Shown here piece by piece: positions 1 through 5,246 of a stretch of 6,303 bases of DNA. The stretch is from Bacteroidota bacterium. Lineage in GTDB: Bacteria; Bacteroidota; Bacteroidia; Bacteroidales; VadinHA17. Where the stretch lies: the NCBI GenBank assembly GCA_021816545.1, contig JAKAXP010000139.1, forward strand, positions 1 to 6,303, written 5' to 3'. The translations under genes were made by a program, and so were the position numbers. Numbering within the stretch: the first letter of the stretch is position 1; each line of letters opens with the position of its first letter. Under the pieces are notes generated by a model that saw only the letters and a list, made by a program, of their open reading frames with translations, was not told where the DNA came from and did no database searches.

Positions 1-1
1 T

Positions 2-403
2 GACCAGATCTTCGGAGAGAAGTGTGAACATCATTTCATACAGCCGACATTCATCATAGATTACCCGCAGGAGACCTCTCCGCTGACGAAAAAACACCGG
101 AGCAAGCACGGCATGACAGAACGTTTTGAGCTTATGGTCAACGGCAAGGAACTTGCCAACGCATACTCGGAACTGAATGACCCGATCGACCAGCTTGAGA
201 GGTTCCAGGATCAGCTCCGTCTTTCGGAAAAGGGAGATGATGAAGCTATGTTCATTGACATGGACTTCGTCAGGGCACTTGAATACGGCATGCCTCCAAC
301 CTCAGGGATGGGAATGGGTATCGACAGGCTGACAATGTTCATGACCAACCAGCCCTCCATACAGGATGTGCTGTTCTTCCCGCAGATGAAACCTGAGGTT
401 TAG
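2..403 (+). CDS. lysS: Lysyl-tRNA synthetase, C-terminal part (5' end outside window)
   Basis: This is the last 133 codons of a class II lysyl-tRNA synthetase, the cytoplasmic enzyme that charges tRNA-Lys with lysine using ATP. The frame is open from base 2. Visible family landmarks are PTFIIDYP (44-67) followed by SPLTKKHR, the block NGKELANAYSELNDP (140-184) that forms part of the lysine/ATP site in class II LysRS, GDDEAM and the ALEYGMPPTSG stretch, and class II motif 3 with its ATP-binding arginine in GMGMGIDRL (305-331). The end, VLFFPQMKPEV, is the normal C-terminus of Bacteroidota LysS, so the gene is intact at this side. The TAG stop is also the first three bases of a heptamer repeat run. 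The next gene begins 27 bp downstream on the same strand and may be co-transcribed. Identity is very secure; only the N-terminal part is unseen. Confidence 0.97.
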   Translation, partial: DQIFGEKCEHHFIQPTFIIDYPQETSPLTKKHRSKHGMTERFELMVNGKELANAYSELNDPIDQLERFQDQLRLSEKGDDEAMFIDMDFVRALEYGMPPTSGMGMGIDRLTMFMTNQPSIQDVLFFPQMKPEV

Positions 404-435
404 GCAGTAGCCAAGAGGCAATAGGCAGTAGTGAA
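401..435 (+). repeat. GGCA-core heptamer array (5 units) starting on the lysS stop codon
   Basis: Five consecutive 7-bp units can be read from 401: TAGGCAG (401-407), TAGCCAA (408-414), GAGGCAA (415-421), TAGGCAG (422-428) and a degenerate TAGTGAA (429-435). The first unit supplies the lysS stop codon. The last three units match, allowing for single-base changes, the last three units of the array downstream of the COG2403 gene (3805-3825, minus strand). The last unit also contains the GTG used as the upstream candidate start of the next gene. Confidence 0.8.
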
Positions 436-1051
436 TAAGCTGAAATACATGGAGTTGAGCGAGCTGATGAAGCCTCTTGATTCTCCGGTGAAAATTCAGG
501 AGTTCCTGGATTCTGTACCGTACAATTCCACAAAACGGACACTGTCTCCATTGCTGGTTATGAAGGAGAGAATGGCTCACTGCATGGACGGCGGGATGTT
601 CGCCGCAGCAGCGCTGCGAAGGCTGGGCTACCCGCCGCTGATAGTCGATCTGTCTGCCGAAAATGACGATGACCATATTATTGCCGTCTTTCGTGAAGGC
701 GGCTGCTGGGGTGCCGTCGCAAAATCAAATACAACGGTGCTGCGCTTCCGCGAACCTGTCTACAGGACACTTCGCGAACTGGCAATGTCGTATTTTGATC
801 TCTATTATAACCTTAACGGCCAGAAAACGCTGAGAAGCTATTCTCGCACAATTGACCTGTCAAAGTTTGATGACCATGACTGGGAGATCACTGATGAGGA
901 TCTTGAGTACATAGGTGATCATACTTATACAGTCAGGCACTATCCGCTGATCACCCCGGCACAGACGAGGAAGCTTAGCGATGTCCCGAAATATCTGTAT
1001 GATGCGGGCTTCGCAGGTGCTGACATAAACGGATTGTATAAGCCCGAGTGA
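431..1051 (+). CDS. Conserved protein of unknown function, possible transglutaminase-like fold (206 aa)
   Basis: I do not recognise a named gene here. The 206-residue protein has no signal peptide or membrane segment and should be cytoplasmic. Its most conserved-looking part is AHCMDGGMFAAAALRRLGYPP (residues 49-69) with a Cys at 51 at the start of a helix, followed by DDDHIIAVF (79-87) with His82, and WGAVAKSN (93-100). A nucleophilic Cys before an alpha-helix, then a His in a beta-strand, is the layout of the transglutaminase/cysteine-protease superfamily; the third catalytic residue is not obvious. The C-terminal half is rich in Tyr, Arg and Asp (REPVYRTLRELAMSYFDLYYN, 107-127) and does not suggest a second known domain. 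The start could be GTG 431, which lies inside a repeat, or ATG 449 (residue 7); neither has a good Shine-Dalgarno. It probably shares a transcript with lysS. That it is a real gene is likely; the fold assignment is an inference from motif spacing. Confidence 0.8.
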   Translation: MNKLKYMELSELMKPLDSPVKIQEFLDSVPYNSTKRTLSPLLVMKERMAHCMDGGMFAAAALRRLGYPPLIVDLSAENDDDHIIAVFREGGCWGAVAKSNTTVLRFREPVYRTLRELAMSYFDLYYNLNGQKTLRSYSRTIDLSKFDDHDWEITDEDLEYIGDHTYTVRHYPLITPAQTRKLSDVPKYLYDAGFAGADINGLYKPE

Positions 1052-1061
1052 AGGGACCGTT

Positions 1062-1133
1062 GGCTGTCCGCTGTCAGCACCCGGCAGTTGACGCCTGGCA
1101 ACCGACAGCTGACTGGTACTGCCGGCTGCCGAC
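1062..1133. repeat. Degenerate heptamer array between the convergent genes
   Basis: The 86-bp gap between the 206-aa gene and pgi is almost filled by degenerate 7-bp units. On the plus strand one reads GGCTGTC (1062), CGCTGTC (1069), then GGCAGTT (1083), GACGCCT (1090), GGCAACC (1097) and GACAGCT (1104). On the minus strand the segment 1133-1111 reads GTCGGCA, GCCGGCA and the hexamer GTACCA. The GGCA core thus points away from each gene's stop codon on both sides, as if two arrays met tail to tail. Short complementary arms exist (1081-1087 with 1119-1125, 7 bp), but no T tract follows, so it is not a clear rho-independent terminator for either gene. Confidence 0.65.
1111..1133 (-). repeat. 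Left arm of perfect 23-bp inverted repeat flanking gpsA-pgi
   Basis: Read on the minus strand this 23-mer begins GTCGGCAGCC and ends GTACCAGTC. It is identical to plus-strand bases 3522-3544, so the two copies are in inverted orientation and enclose the complete gpsA-pgi operon including the gpsA -7 box. The left arm starts 4 bp beyond the pgi stop codon. Confidence 0.9.
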
Positions 1134-1137
1134 ATTA

Positions 1138-2478
1138 CTATTCCTTAGCCCGAAGGGCCTGCTCAAGACGCTCACGTTCTGCCTCGAAGCCCGGCTTGCC
1201 CAGAAGGGCGAACATGTTCTTCTTATATGACTCCACCCCCGGCTGGTCAAACGGGTTCACACCAAGAACATAGCCGCTGACAGCGCATGCCAGCTCAAAA
1301 AAATACATAAGCTGTCCGAGATTGTACTCATCTATGCGCTCAATGCTGACATGTATTACCGGCACTCCACCGTCGATATGGGCTATCCTGGTGCCATCCT
1401 CAGCCCTGTGATTCACCTCTGTCAGCCGCTTCCCGGCGATGAAGCCGATCCCGTCAGAGTTGTCGGCTGCGCCAGGTACAACCAGGGAGTTGCGGGAGTC
1501 CTTAACATGAACCACCGTCTCAAAAAGTTTCCGTTCTCCCTGCTGAATATACTGTCCCATTGAATGCAGATCGGTTGTGAATGTCACCGATGCCGGGAAG
1601 ATCCCCTTGCTTTCCTTTCCTTCACTCTCGCCGTAAAGCTGCTTCCACCATTCTGCCAGGAAAACCAGTGAGGGTTCATAGCTGATGAGGATTTCGGTTG
1701 AGTACCCCATGTCATAAAGGGTATTGCGCGCAGCGGCATAGGTTACTGCTATATTGGCCGGTGTATCATTGCCCTCCCTGACCGACAGGGCCATGTCAAG
1801 CATCCCGCGGGCAAATGCGTCAATGTCATATCCGGCGAGTGCCAGGGGAAGCAACCCCACCGGTGTGAGAACCGAATAGCGTCCGCCCACATCATCAGGG
1901 ATAACGAAGGTCTCATATCCTTCGCTGACAGCAAGGTCATGCAGTGCCCCGCGGCGGGCATCGGTGATTGCAACGATGTGCATCCTGGCTGCCGGTGTGC
2001 CCAGCTTGTTCCTCAGGTGATCACGCAGAATCCGGAAGGCTATTGCCGGTTCGGTTGTGGTGCCGCTTTTGGAGATCACAACAATATTGTACGCCGTACC
2101 GTCAAGGAATTTGAGCAGTGCAGCGTGATAGTCCTCGCTCAGGGTATGACCTGCGAAGAGGAGTCTGTGCTCCTGCGGAGCGAAGGGGTCATTGAGTGCT
2201 TCTGTAAGAGCTCTGGCACCCAGATATGAGCCGCCTATACCTACTACCACAGTCACCGGCGCCTGGGCACGAAGCCTGCGCGCACAGGCAAGTATCGTAC
2301 CAGTCTCTGACACAGTCTTGTCCGGGAGCCTCAGCCAGCCAGTGAATTCACTTCCCCGGCCCCGGCCTTCCCTGAGAGCTGTAAGGTGCTCTATTGCACT
2401 TTCACTTATTCTGTTCAGTTCTTCTTCATTTACAAATGAACTGATGCCTTTAATGTTTACTGTAAGGTCACTTTTCAT
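1138..2478 (-). CDS. pgi: Glucose-6-phosphate isomerase
   Basis: This gene encodes the cytoplasmic enzyme interconverting glucose 6-phosphate and fructose 6-phosphate in glycolysis and gluconeogenesis. The 446-residue length matches the short bacterial Pgi class (about 450 residues, as in Firmicutes) rather than the roughly 550-residue E. coli type. Two SIS-type sugar-phosphate domains are visible: GIGGSYLGARA (80-90) and the phosphate-binding SKSGTTTE (136-143) in the first, then the first family signature GGRYSVLTPVG (198-208). The active-site region YGESEGK (282-288) carries the catalytic base Glu (Glu284 likely), TTDLHSMGQ has His305, and the second signature NPFDQPGVESYK (408-419) ends in the catalytic Lys419. 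No key residue is missing. The start is ATG at 2478, 4 bp after the gpsA stop, with only a weak AAGATAAGA-like ribosome site, which points to translation from a shared gpsA-pgi transcript. The stop is followed after 4 bp by a 23-bp inverted-repeat arm. Confidence 0.97.
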   Translation of the reverse strand: MKSDLTVNIKGISSFVNEEELNRISESAIEHLTALREGRGRGSEFTGWLRLPDKTVSETGTILACARRLRAQAPVTVVVGIGGSYLGARALTEALNDPFAPQEHRLLFAGHTLSEDYHAALLKFLDGTAYNIVVISKSGTTTEPAIAFRILRDHLRNKLGTPAARMHIVAITDARRGALHDLAVSEGYETFVIPDDVGGRYSVLTPVGLLPLALAGYDIDAFARGMLDMALSVREGNDTPANIAVTYAAARNTLYDMGYSTEILISYEPSLVFLAEWWKQLYGESEGKESKGIFPASVTFTTDLHSMGQYIQQGERKLFETVVHVKDSRNSLVVPGAADNSDGIGFIAGKRLTEVNHRAEDGTRIAHIDGGVPVIHVSIERIDEYNLGQLMYFFELACAVSGYVLGVNPFDQPGVESYKKNMFALLGKPGFEAERERLEQALRAKE

Positions 2479-2482
2479 ATTC

Positions 2483-3487
2483 TTATCTTAGATTTTTCGA
2501 GAGTATTCTCATCTCCTTCGCGGGAGCCGAGTTCAGGTAAAGAATCCTGTAAACGGCATCAGCTATGGGAATGTCTGATCCGGTCTTCTTCTTTACCTCA
2601 TAGATGCACCCAGAAGCATAATATCCTTCAGCCACCTGTGTCATCTCAAGCAGGGCGTTACTGACTGAATATCCTTTGCCTATCATGTGCCCAAGATTCC
2701 TGTTGCGGCTGAATTGCGAATATCCTGTTACCAGCAGGTCACCAAGGTATGGGGAGTCTGTTATGTCTCTCTGCTCAGGAGAGAGAGCTTCAACAAACCG
2801 GCGCATCTCCCCGGCAGCATTTGCGAGCAGGACAGCTATGAAATTGTCTCCGTAACCCAGTCCGTGTGCAATCCCGGCGGCGATGGCGTAGATGTTTTTC
2901 ATTACAGCGGCATACTCAGTACCGAAAATGTCAGAGGAAATTATGGTCATTATCCACCTGCAGGAAAAGAGATCTGCAACTTTCCGGGCGTGAGATCTGT
3001 CGGGTGAGGCAAATGTGAGATATGTGAGCTTCTCCATGGCCACCTCCTCAGCATGGCTGGGGCCGGTAATAATTACAATATCCTCATACGGCACGCCATA
3101 GCGTGAGTGAATGTACTCACCAACGACAGTATTGTTTCCGGGCACTATGCCCTTTATACCCGAGCATACTATCCTTCCTCCGAACATATCATCACTCAGC
3201 CCTTCGAGCTCTGCCTTTAAAAATGCAGCCGGGGTTACCAGGATGACTGTTTCTGATGCGGCAACAGCTTCGGAAATGTTGTCAAAAGGGGTTACAAGCT
3301 GAGGATCCAGTGTCACCGAAGTGAGATAATAGGGGTTTTGATGATAACGCCGGACATGCCGGTATATCTCGGGTCTGTCAATGTACCAGGCAATGCGTTT
3401 CCCGTTGGACGCAAGCACCATTGCCATAGCGGTAGCCCAGCTCCCTGAACCGACAAGGGTTACATCCGCAGTACTTTGATCAGGCAT
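2483..3487 (-). CDS. gpsA: NAD(P)-dependent glycerol-3-phosphate dehydrogenase
   Basis: GpsA reduces dihydroxyacetone phosphate to sn-glycerol 3-phosphate, the backbone for phospholipid synthesis, in the cytoplasm. The 334-residue protein has the family order: Rossmann dinucleotide loop GSGSWATA (13-20), SGIKGI (109-114) with Lys112, GPSHAEEV (142-149), then the helical C-terminal domain with the catalytic Lys197 in MKNIYAIAAGIAHGLG (196-211), YLGDLLVTG (247-255, Asp250) and SRNR (260-263), whose Arg/Asn bind the cofactor. Ala in place of the usual second Gly of the Rossmann loop (GSWATA instead of GSWGTA) and His in GPSHAEEV look like lineage variants; from memory, Bacteroides GpsA has GPCHAEEV. 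The ATG at 3487 lies about 17 bp downstream of a TAnnTTTG promoter element, implying a very short leader. It is the first gene of a two-gene operon with pgi, linking the triose-phosphate and hexose-phosphate branches. Confidence 0.96.
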   Translation of the reverse strand: MPDQSTADVTLVGSGSWATAMAMVLASNGKRIAWYIDRPEIYRHVRRYHQNPYYLTSVTLDPQLVTPFDNISEAVAASETVILVTPAAFLKAELEGLSDDMFGGRIVCSGIKGIVPGNNTVVGEYIHSRYGVPYEDIVIITGPSHAEEVAMEKLTYLTFASPDRSHARKVADLFSCRWIMTIISSDIFGTEYAAVMKNIYAIAAGIAHGLGYGDNFIAVLLANAAGEMRRFVEALSPEQRDITDSPYLGDLLVTGYSQFSRNRNLGHMIGKGYSVSNALLEMTQVAEGYYASGCIYEVKKKTGSDIPIADAVYRILYLNSAPAKEMRILSKNLR

Positions 3488-3503
3488 AACTCAGTTTCTG
3501 CCG

Positions 3504-3511
3504 CAAAGATA
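3504..3511 (-). promoter_or_regulatory. Candidate -7 box of the gpsA-pgi promoter (TATCTTTG)
   Basis: The minus strand reads TATCTTTG followed by CGG, a perfect match to the Bacteroidota sigma-ABfr -7 consensus TAnnTTTG. It ends 16 bp before the gpsA ATG. There is no TTG at the expected -33 spacing; that position is occupied by the 23-bp repeat arm (3522-3544). Transcription would start around 3496-3500 and give a leader of only about 10 bases. Confidence 0.6.
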
Positions 3512-3521
3512 GCTAAATTCA

Positions 3522-3544
3522 GTCGGCAGCCGGCAGTACCAGTC
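3522..3544 (+). repeat. Right arm of perfect 23-bp inverted repeat flanking gpsA-pgi
   Basis: These 23 bp are the exact reverse complement of 1111-1133. They parse as heptamer GTCGGCA, heptamer GCCGGCA, hexamer GTACCA and GTC. The same GTCGGCA and GTACCA modules make up the 13-bp array at 3658-3740. The arm sits directly upstream of the gpsA -7 box. Confidence 0.9.
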
Positions 3545-3589
3545 TGCAGTTTGAGACTCCGACTACGGCGAAGTCCCGTGCAAGAACGT

Positions 3590-3657
3590 GTCCCGATGAA
3601 TTCGGGAGCATCGGGAAGGAGGACCAATCCCCCATCTGCCGACTGGCGGATCGGGAC
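3590..3657. repeat. GC-rich palindromic (REP-like) module
   Basis: Perfect 8-bp arms GTCCCGAT (3590-3597) and ATCGGGAC (3650-3657) bound this 68-bp segment. Inside, ATCGGGA recurs at 3610-3616 and TCGGGA at 3602-3607, so the left arm can pair with three alternative partners; a GAATTC palindrome lies at 3598-3603. A further GTCCCG occurs just outside at 3573-3578. It has no convincing coding frame and no T tract. It resembles the small intergenic palindromic elements scattered in many Bacteroidota genomes, but I cannot name a family. It abuts the 13-bp tandem array. Confidence 0.5.
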
Positions 3658-3740
3658 GGCAGTACCAGTAAGCAGTACCAGTCGGCAGTACCAGTCGGCA
3701 GTACCAGTCGGCAGTACCAGTAGGCAGTACCAGTAGGCAG
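3658..3740 (+). repeat. Tandem array of a 13-bp unit (six copies plus a partial)
   Basis: Six head-to-tail copies of GGCAGTACCAGT(C/A) begin at 3658, 3671, 3684, 3697, 3710 and 3723, followed by GGCAG at 3736-3740. Copies differ mainly at the last base (C or A), and the second copy starts with A instead of G. Each 13-mer is a hexamer GTACCA plus a heptamer GTCGGCA or GTAGGCA, the modules also seen in the 23-bp inverted repeat. The period is not a multiple of three, so open frames through it merely produce a 13-residue peptide repeat and are not genes. The array lies between the terminator of the COG2403 gene and the gpsA promoter. Confidence 0.92.
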
Positions 3741-3753
3741 CTATTCATTATGT

Positions 3754-3804
3754 AAAAAAAGTCTTCAGTCTGTCAAACCCGTAACCGGGATGCAGCCTGA
3801 AGAC
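3754..3804 (-). terminator. Rho-independent terminator of the COG2403/cpgS-like gene
   Basis: On the minus strand, GTCTTCAG (3804-3797) pairs perfectly with CTGAAGAC (3768-3761). An inner CCCG/CGGG stem (3778-3781 with 3786-3789) closes a TAAC loop, and a CTG/CAG step lies between the two stems. Seven T residues follow immediately (3760-3754). It is correctly placed for the gene ending at 3844. The 39 bases between stop codon and hairpin are entirely heptamer repeat. Confidence 0.85.
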
Positions 3805-3846
3805 CTCACTCTTGCCTATTGCCTCTTGCCTTTTGCCTTCTGCCTA
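3805..3846 (-). repeat. GGCA-core heptamer array (6 units) starting on the cpgS-like stop codon
   Basis: On the minus strand six 7-bp units run from 3846 to 3805: TAGGCAG, then AAGGCAA twice, GAGGCAA, TAGGCAA and a degenerate GAGTGAG. The first unit contains the TAG stop of the COG2403 gene and the last touches the terminator stem. The array starts and ends like the one at the lysS stop (401-435), differing by one extra unit and a few bases. Confidence 0.85.
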
Positions 3847-5181
3847 AAGCTTATGCTTCTTCACAAATTCATCAATAACCTCCTCGAGGTTTGGGCTGCC
3901 GATCTCCTGCAGGTCATACCATACCCTCGTTGAAGGCTTTTTGATTTTAATAATCCTGTTGAGGTCAATCGGAGTACCAATGACAACAGCATCACAGTCA
4001 GTATTGTTGATGGTGGTCTCAAGATCCCTGAGTTGCTGCTCGCCATAGCCCATCGCGGGAAGGAGCGTTCCGATGTTCGGGTATTTTTCGAAGGTCTCGG
4101 TGAGCTTTCCAACGGTGAACGGTCTCGGATCAATCAGCTCGGCAGCGCCAAACTTGCGGGCTGCAACAACACCGGCACCAATCTTCATCTCACCGTGGGT
4201 GAGTGTCGGGCCGTCCTCAACAACAAGCACCCTCTTGCCCTTGATCACGGACGGATCATCAACCCTGATCGGTGATGCACCGTCAACAACGATAGCTTTC
4301 GGAGCTGCCTTCTCAATGCTCTCGCGAACTGTCTGTATGTCACCGGGAGCCGAGCTGTCCATCTTGTTGATTACAACTACATCGGCCAGGCGGAGGGTCA
4401 CTTCTCCGGGATAATATTTAAGCTCGTGGCCTGCACGGTGCGGGTCAGTGACAGTTATCATCAGGTCAGGATTGTAGAAGGGGAAGTCGTTGTTTCCGCC
4501 GTCCCACAGCACCACATCGCATCCTGAAGGGTCATTCTCGGCAGCACGGAGGATAGCCTCATAATCAACACCGGCATATATTACATTGCCGCGGACAACA
4601 TGGGGTTCATACTCTTCCATCTCCTCAACGGTGCATTTGTGCTTTTCCAGGTCCTCAACCTTTGCAAAACGCTGCACCTTCTGATCCATCAGGTTGCCGT
4701 AAGGCATCGGGTGACGCACTGCCACAACCTTCAGCCCTTTCTTCATCAGCAGTTCAATTACCCTGCGCGATGTCTGGCTCTTTCCGCAGCCTGTGCGGAT
4801 AGCTCCAACGGCAATGACGGGTTTGGTGCTCTTCACCATCGTCTCCTGCCAGCCGAGGAGCATGAAGTTGGCTCCGGCAGCATTCACGATGGCACTCATT
4901 GACATCACCTTCTGGTATGTGACATCGCTATATGCGAAAACACAGTCGGTTACCTTCAATTCCTTAATCAGACGAGGCAGATCACTCTCGGAATAAATCG
5001 GAATGCCGTCGGGATAAAGCTTCCCTGCCAGCCCTGCAGGATACTTCCTGCCATCGATATCAGGTATCTGGGCAGCGGTGAACGCAACGACATTGTAAAG
5101 CTCATTGTCGCGGAAATAGGTATTGAAATTATGAAAATCCCTGCCCGCGGCTCCAATGATGATAACATTCCTTTTTAACAT
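3844..5181 (-). CDS. COG2403 P-loop GTPase / cyclic 2,3-diphosphoglycerate synthetase-like protein
   Basis: The 445-residue protein resembles the predicted GTPase family COG2403, whose characterised archaeal member (cpgS of thermophilic methanogens, about 460 residues) makes cyclic 2,3-diphosphoglycerate from 2,3-diphosphoglycerate with ATP. The N-terminus is Rossmann-like, with GAAGRDFHNF at 10-19. A P-loop follows in GAIRTGCGKS (126-135, Lys134 and Ser135), then WDGGNND (226-232), which fits a Walker B/switch region, and NKMD (272-275), the guanine-specificity motif of SIMIBI-type GTPases such as HypB and CobW. The C-terminal third (AVVIGTPIDLNRII, 398-411) is another alpha/beta unit. No membrane segment or signal is present, so it should be cytoplasmic. 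ATG 5181 is supported by an AGGAGG four bases upstream. It is monocistronic: a divergent gene lies upstream and its own terminator downstream. Family membership is secure; whether the bacterial protein makes cyclic DPG is unknown, so I give no symbol. Confidence 0.85.
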   Translation of the reverse strand: MLKRNVIIIGAAGRDFHNFNTYFRDNELYNVVAFTAAQIPDIDGRKYPAGLAGKLYPDGIPIYSESDLPRLIKELKVTDCVFAYSDVTYQKVMSMSAIVNAAGANFMLLGWQETMVKSTKPVIAVGAIRTGCGKSQTSRRVIELLMKKGLKVVAVRHPMPYGNLMDQKVQRFAKVEDLEKHKCTVEEMEEYEPHVVRGNVIYAGVDYEAILRAAENDPSGCDVVLWDGGNNDFPFYNPDLMITVTDPHRAGHELKYYPGEVTLRLADVVVINKMDSSAPGDIQTVRESIEKAAPKAIVVDGASPIRVDDPSVIKGKRVLVVEDGPTLTHGEMKIGAGVVAARKFGAAELIDPRPFTVGKLTETFEKYPNIGTLLPAMGYGEQQLRDLETTINNTDCDAVVIGTPIDLNRIIKIKKPSTRVWYDLQEIGSPNLEEVIDEFVKKHKL

Positions 5182-5185
5182 ATAA

Positions 5186-5191
5186 CCTCCT
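5186..5191 (-). promoter_or_regulatory. Strong Shine-Dalgarno (AGGAGG) of the cpgS-like gene
   Basis: The minus strand reads AGGAGG, then TTAT, then the ATG at 5181, which fixes the start. A full anti-16S match is uncommon in Bacteroidota, where most genes, including the others in this window, show little or none. Confidence 0.8.
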
Positions 5192-5246
5192 AGTTAGTTA
5201 TTGATTTTTTAAAATAATATCTGCATAAGTCTGTTGAAGTATCCGG

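Noticed and set aside
302..676. Antisense open frame of about 124 codons opposite the lysS end and the 206-aa gene
   Set aside because: It overlaps well-supported genes, crosses the repeat array, and its product resembles no family; it is a frame shadow.
1081..1125. Hairpin in the gap between the 206-aa gene and pgi as a bidirectional terminator
   Set aside because: The 7-bp arms are distant, derive from the repeat units, and no T tract follows on either strand.
1351..2491. Several plus-strand open frames of 70-99 codons opposite pgi
   Set aside because: They lie wholly within or across the strongly supported pgi coding region on the other strand and lack initiation signals.
2483..3487. Non-canonical GpsA motifs (GSGSWATA, GPSHAEEV) as signs of a changed enzyme
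   Set aside because: The catalytic Lys197 and other core residues are intact, and similar wording is typical of Bacteroidota GpsA.
3658..3740. CRISPR-like array
   Set aside because: The units are 13 bp and directly abutting without unique spacers, and no cas genes are nearby.
3476..3748. Open frames on both strands through the 13-bp array, including a peptide with repeated LPTGTADWYCRLV-like segments
   Set aside because: The peptide repeat is a by-product of a 13-bp period read in three frames. There is no ribosome site or recognisable domain, and the frames overlap the gpsA start and promoter.
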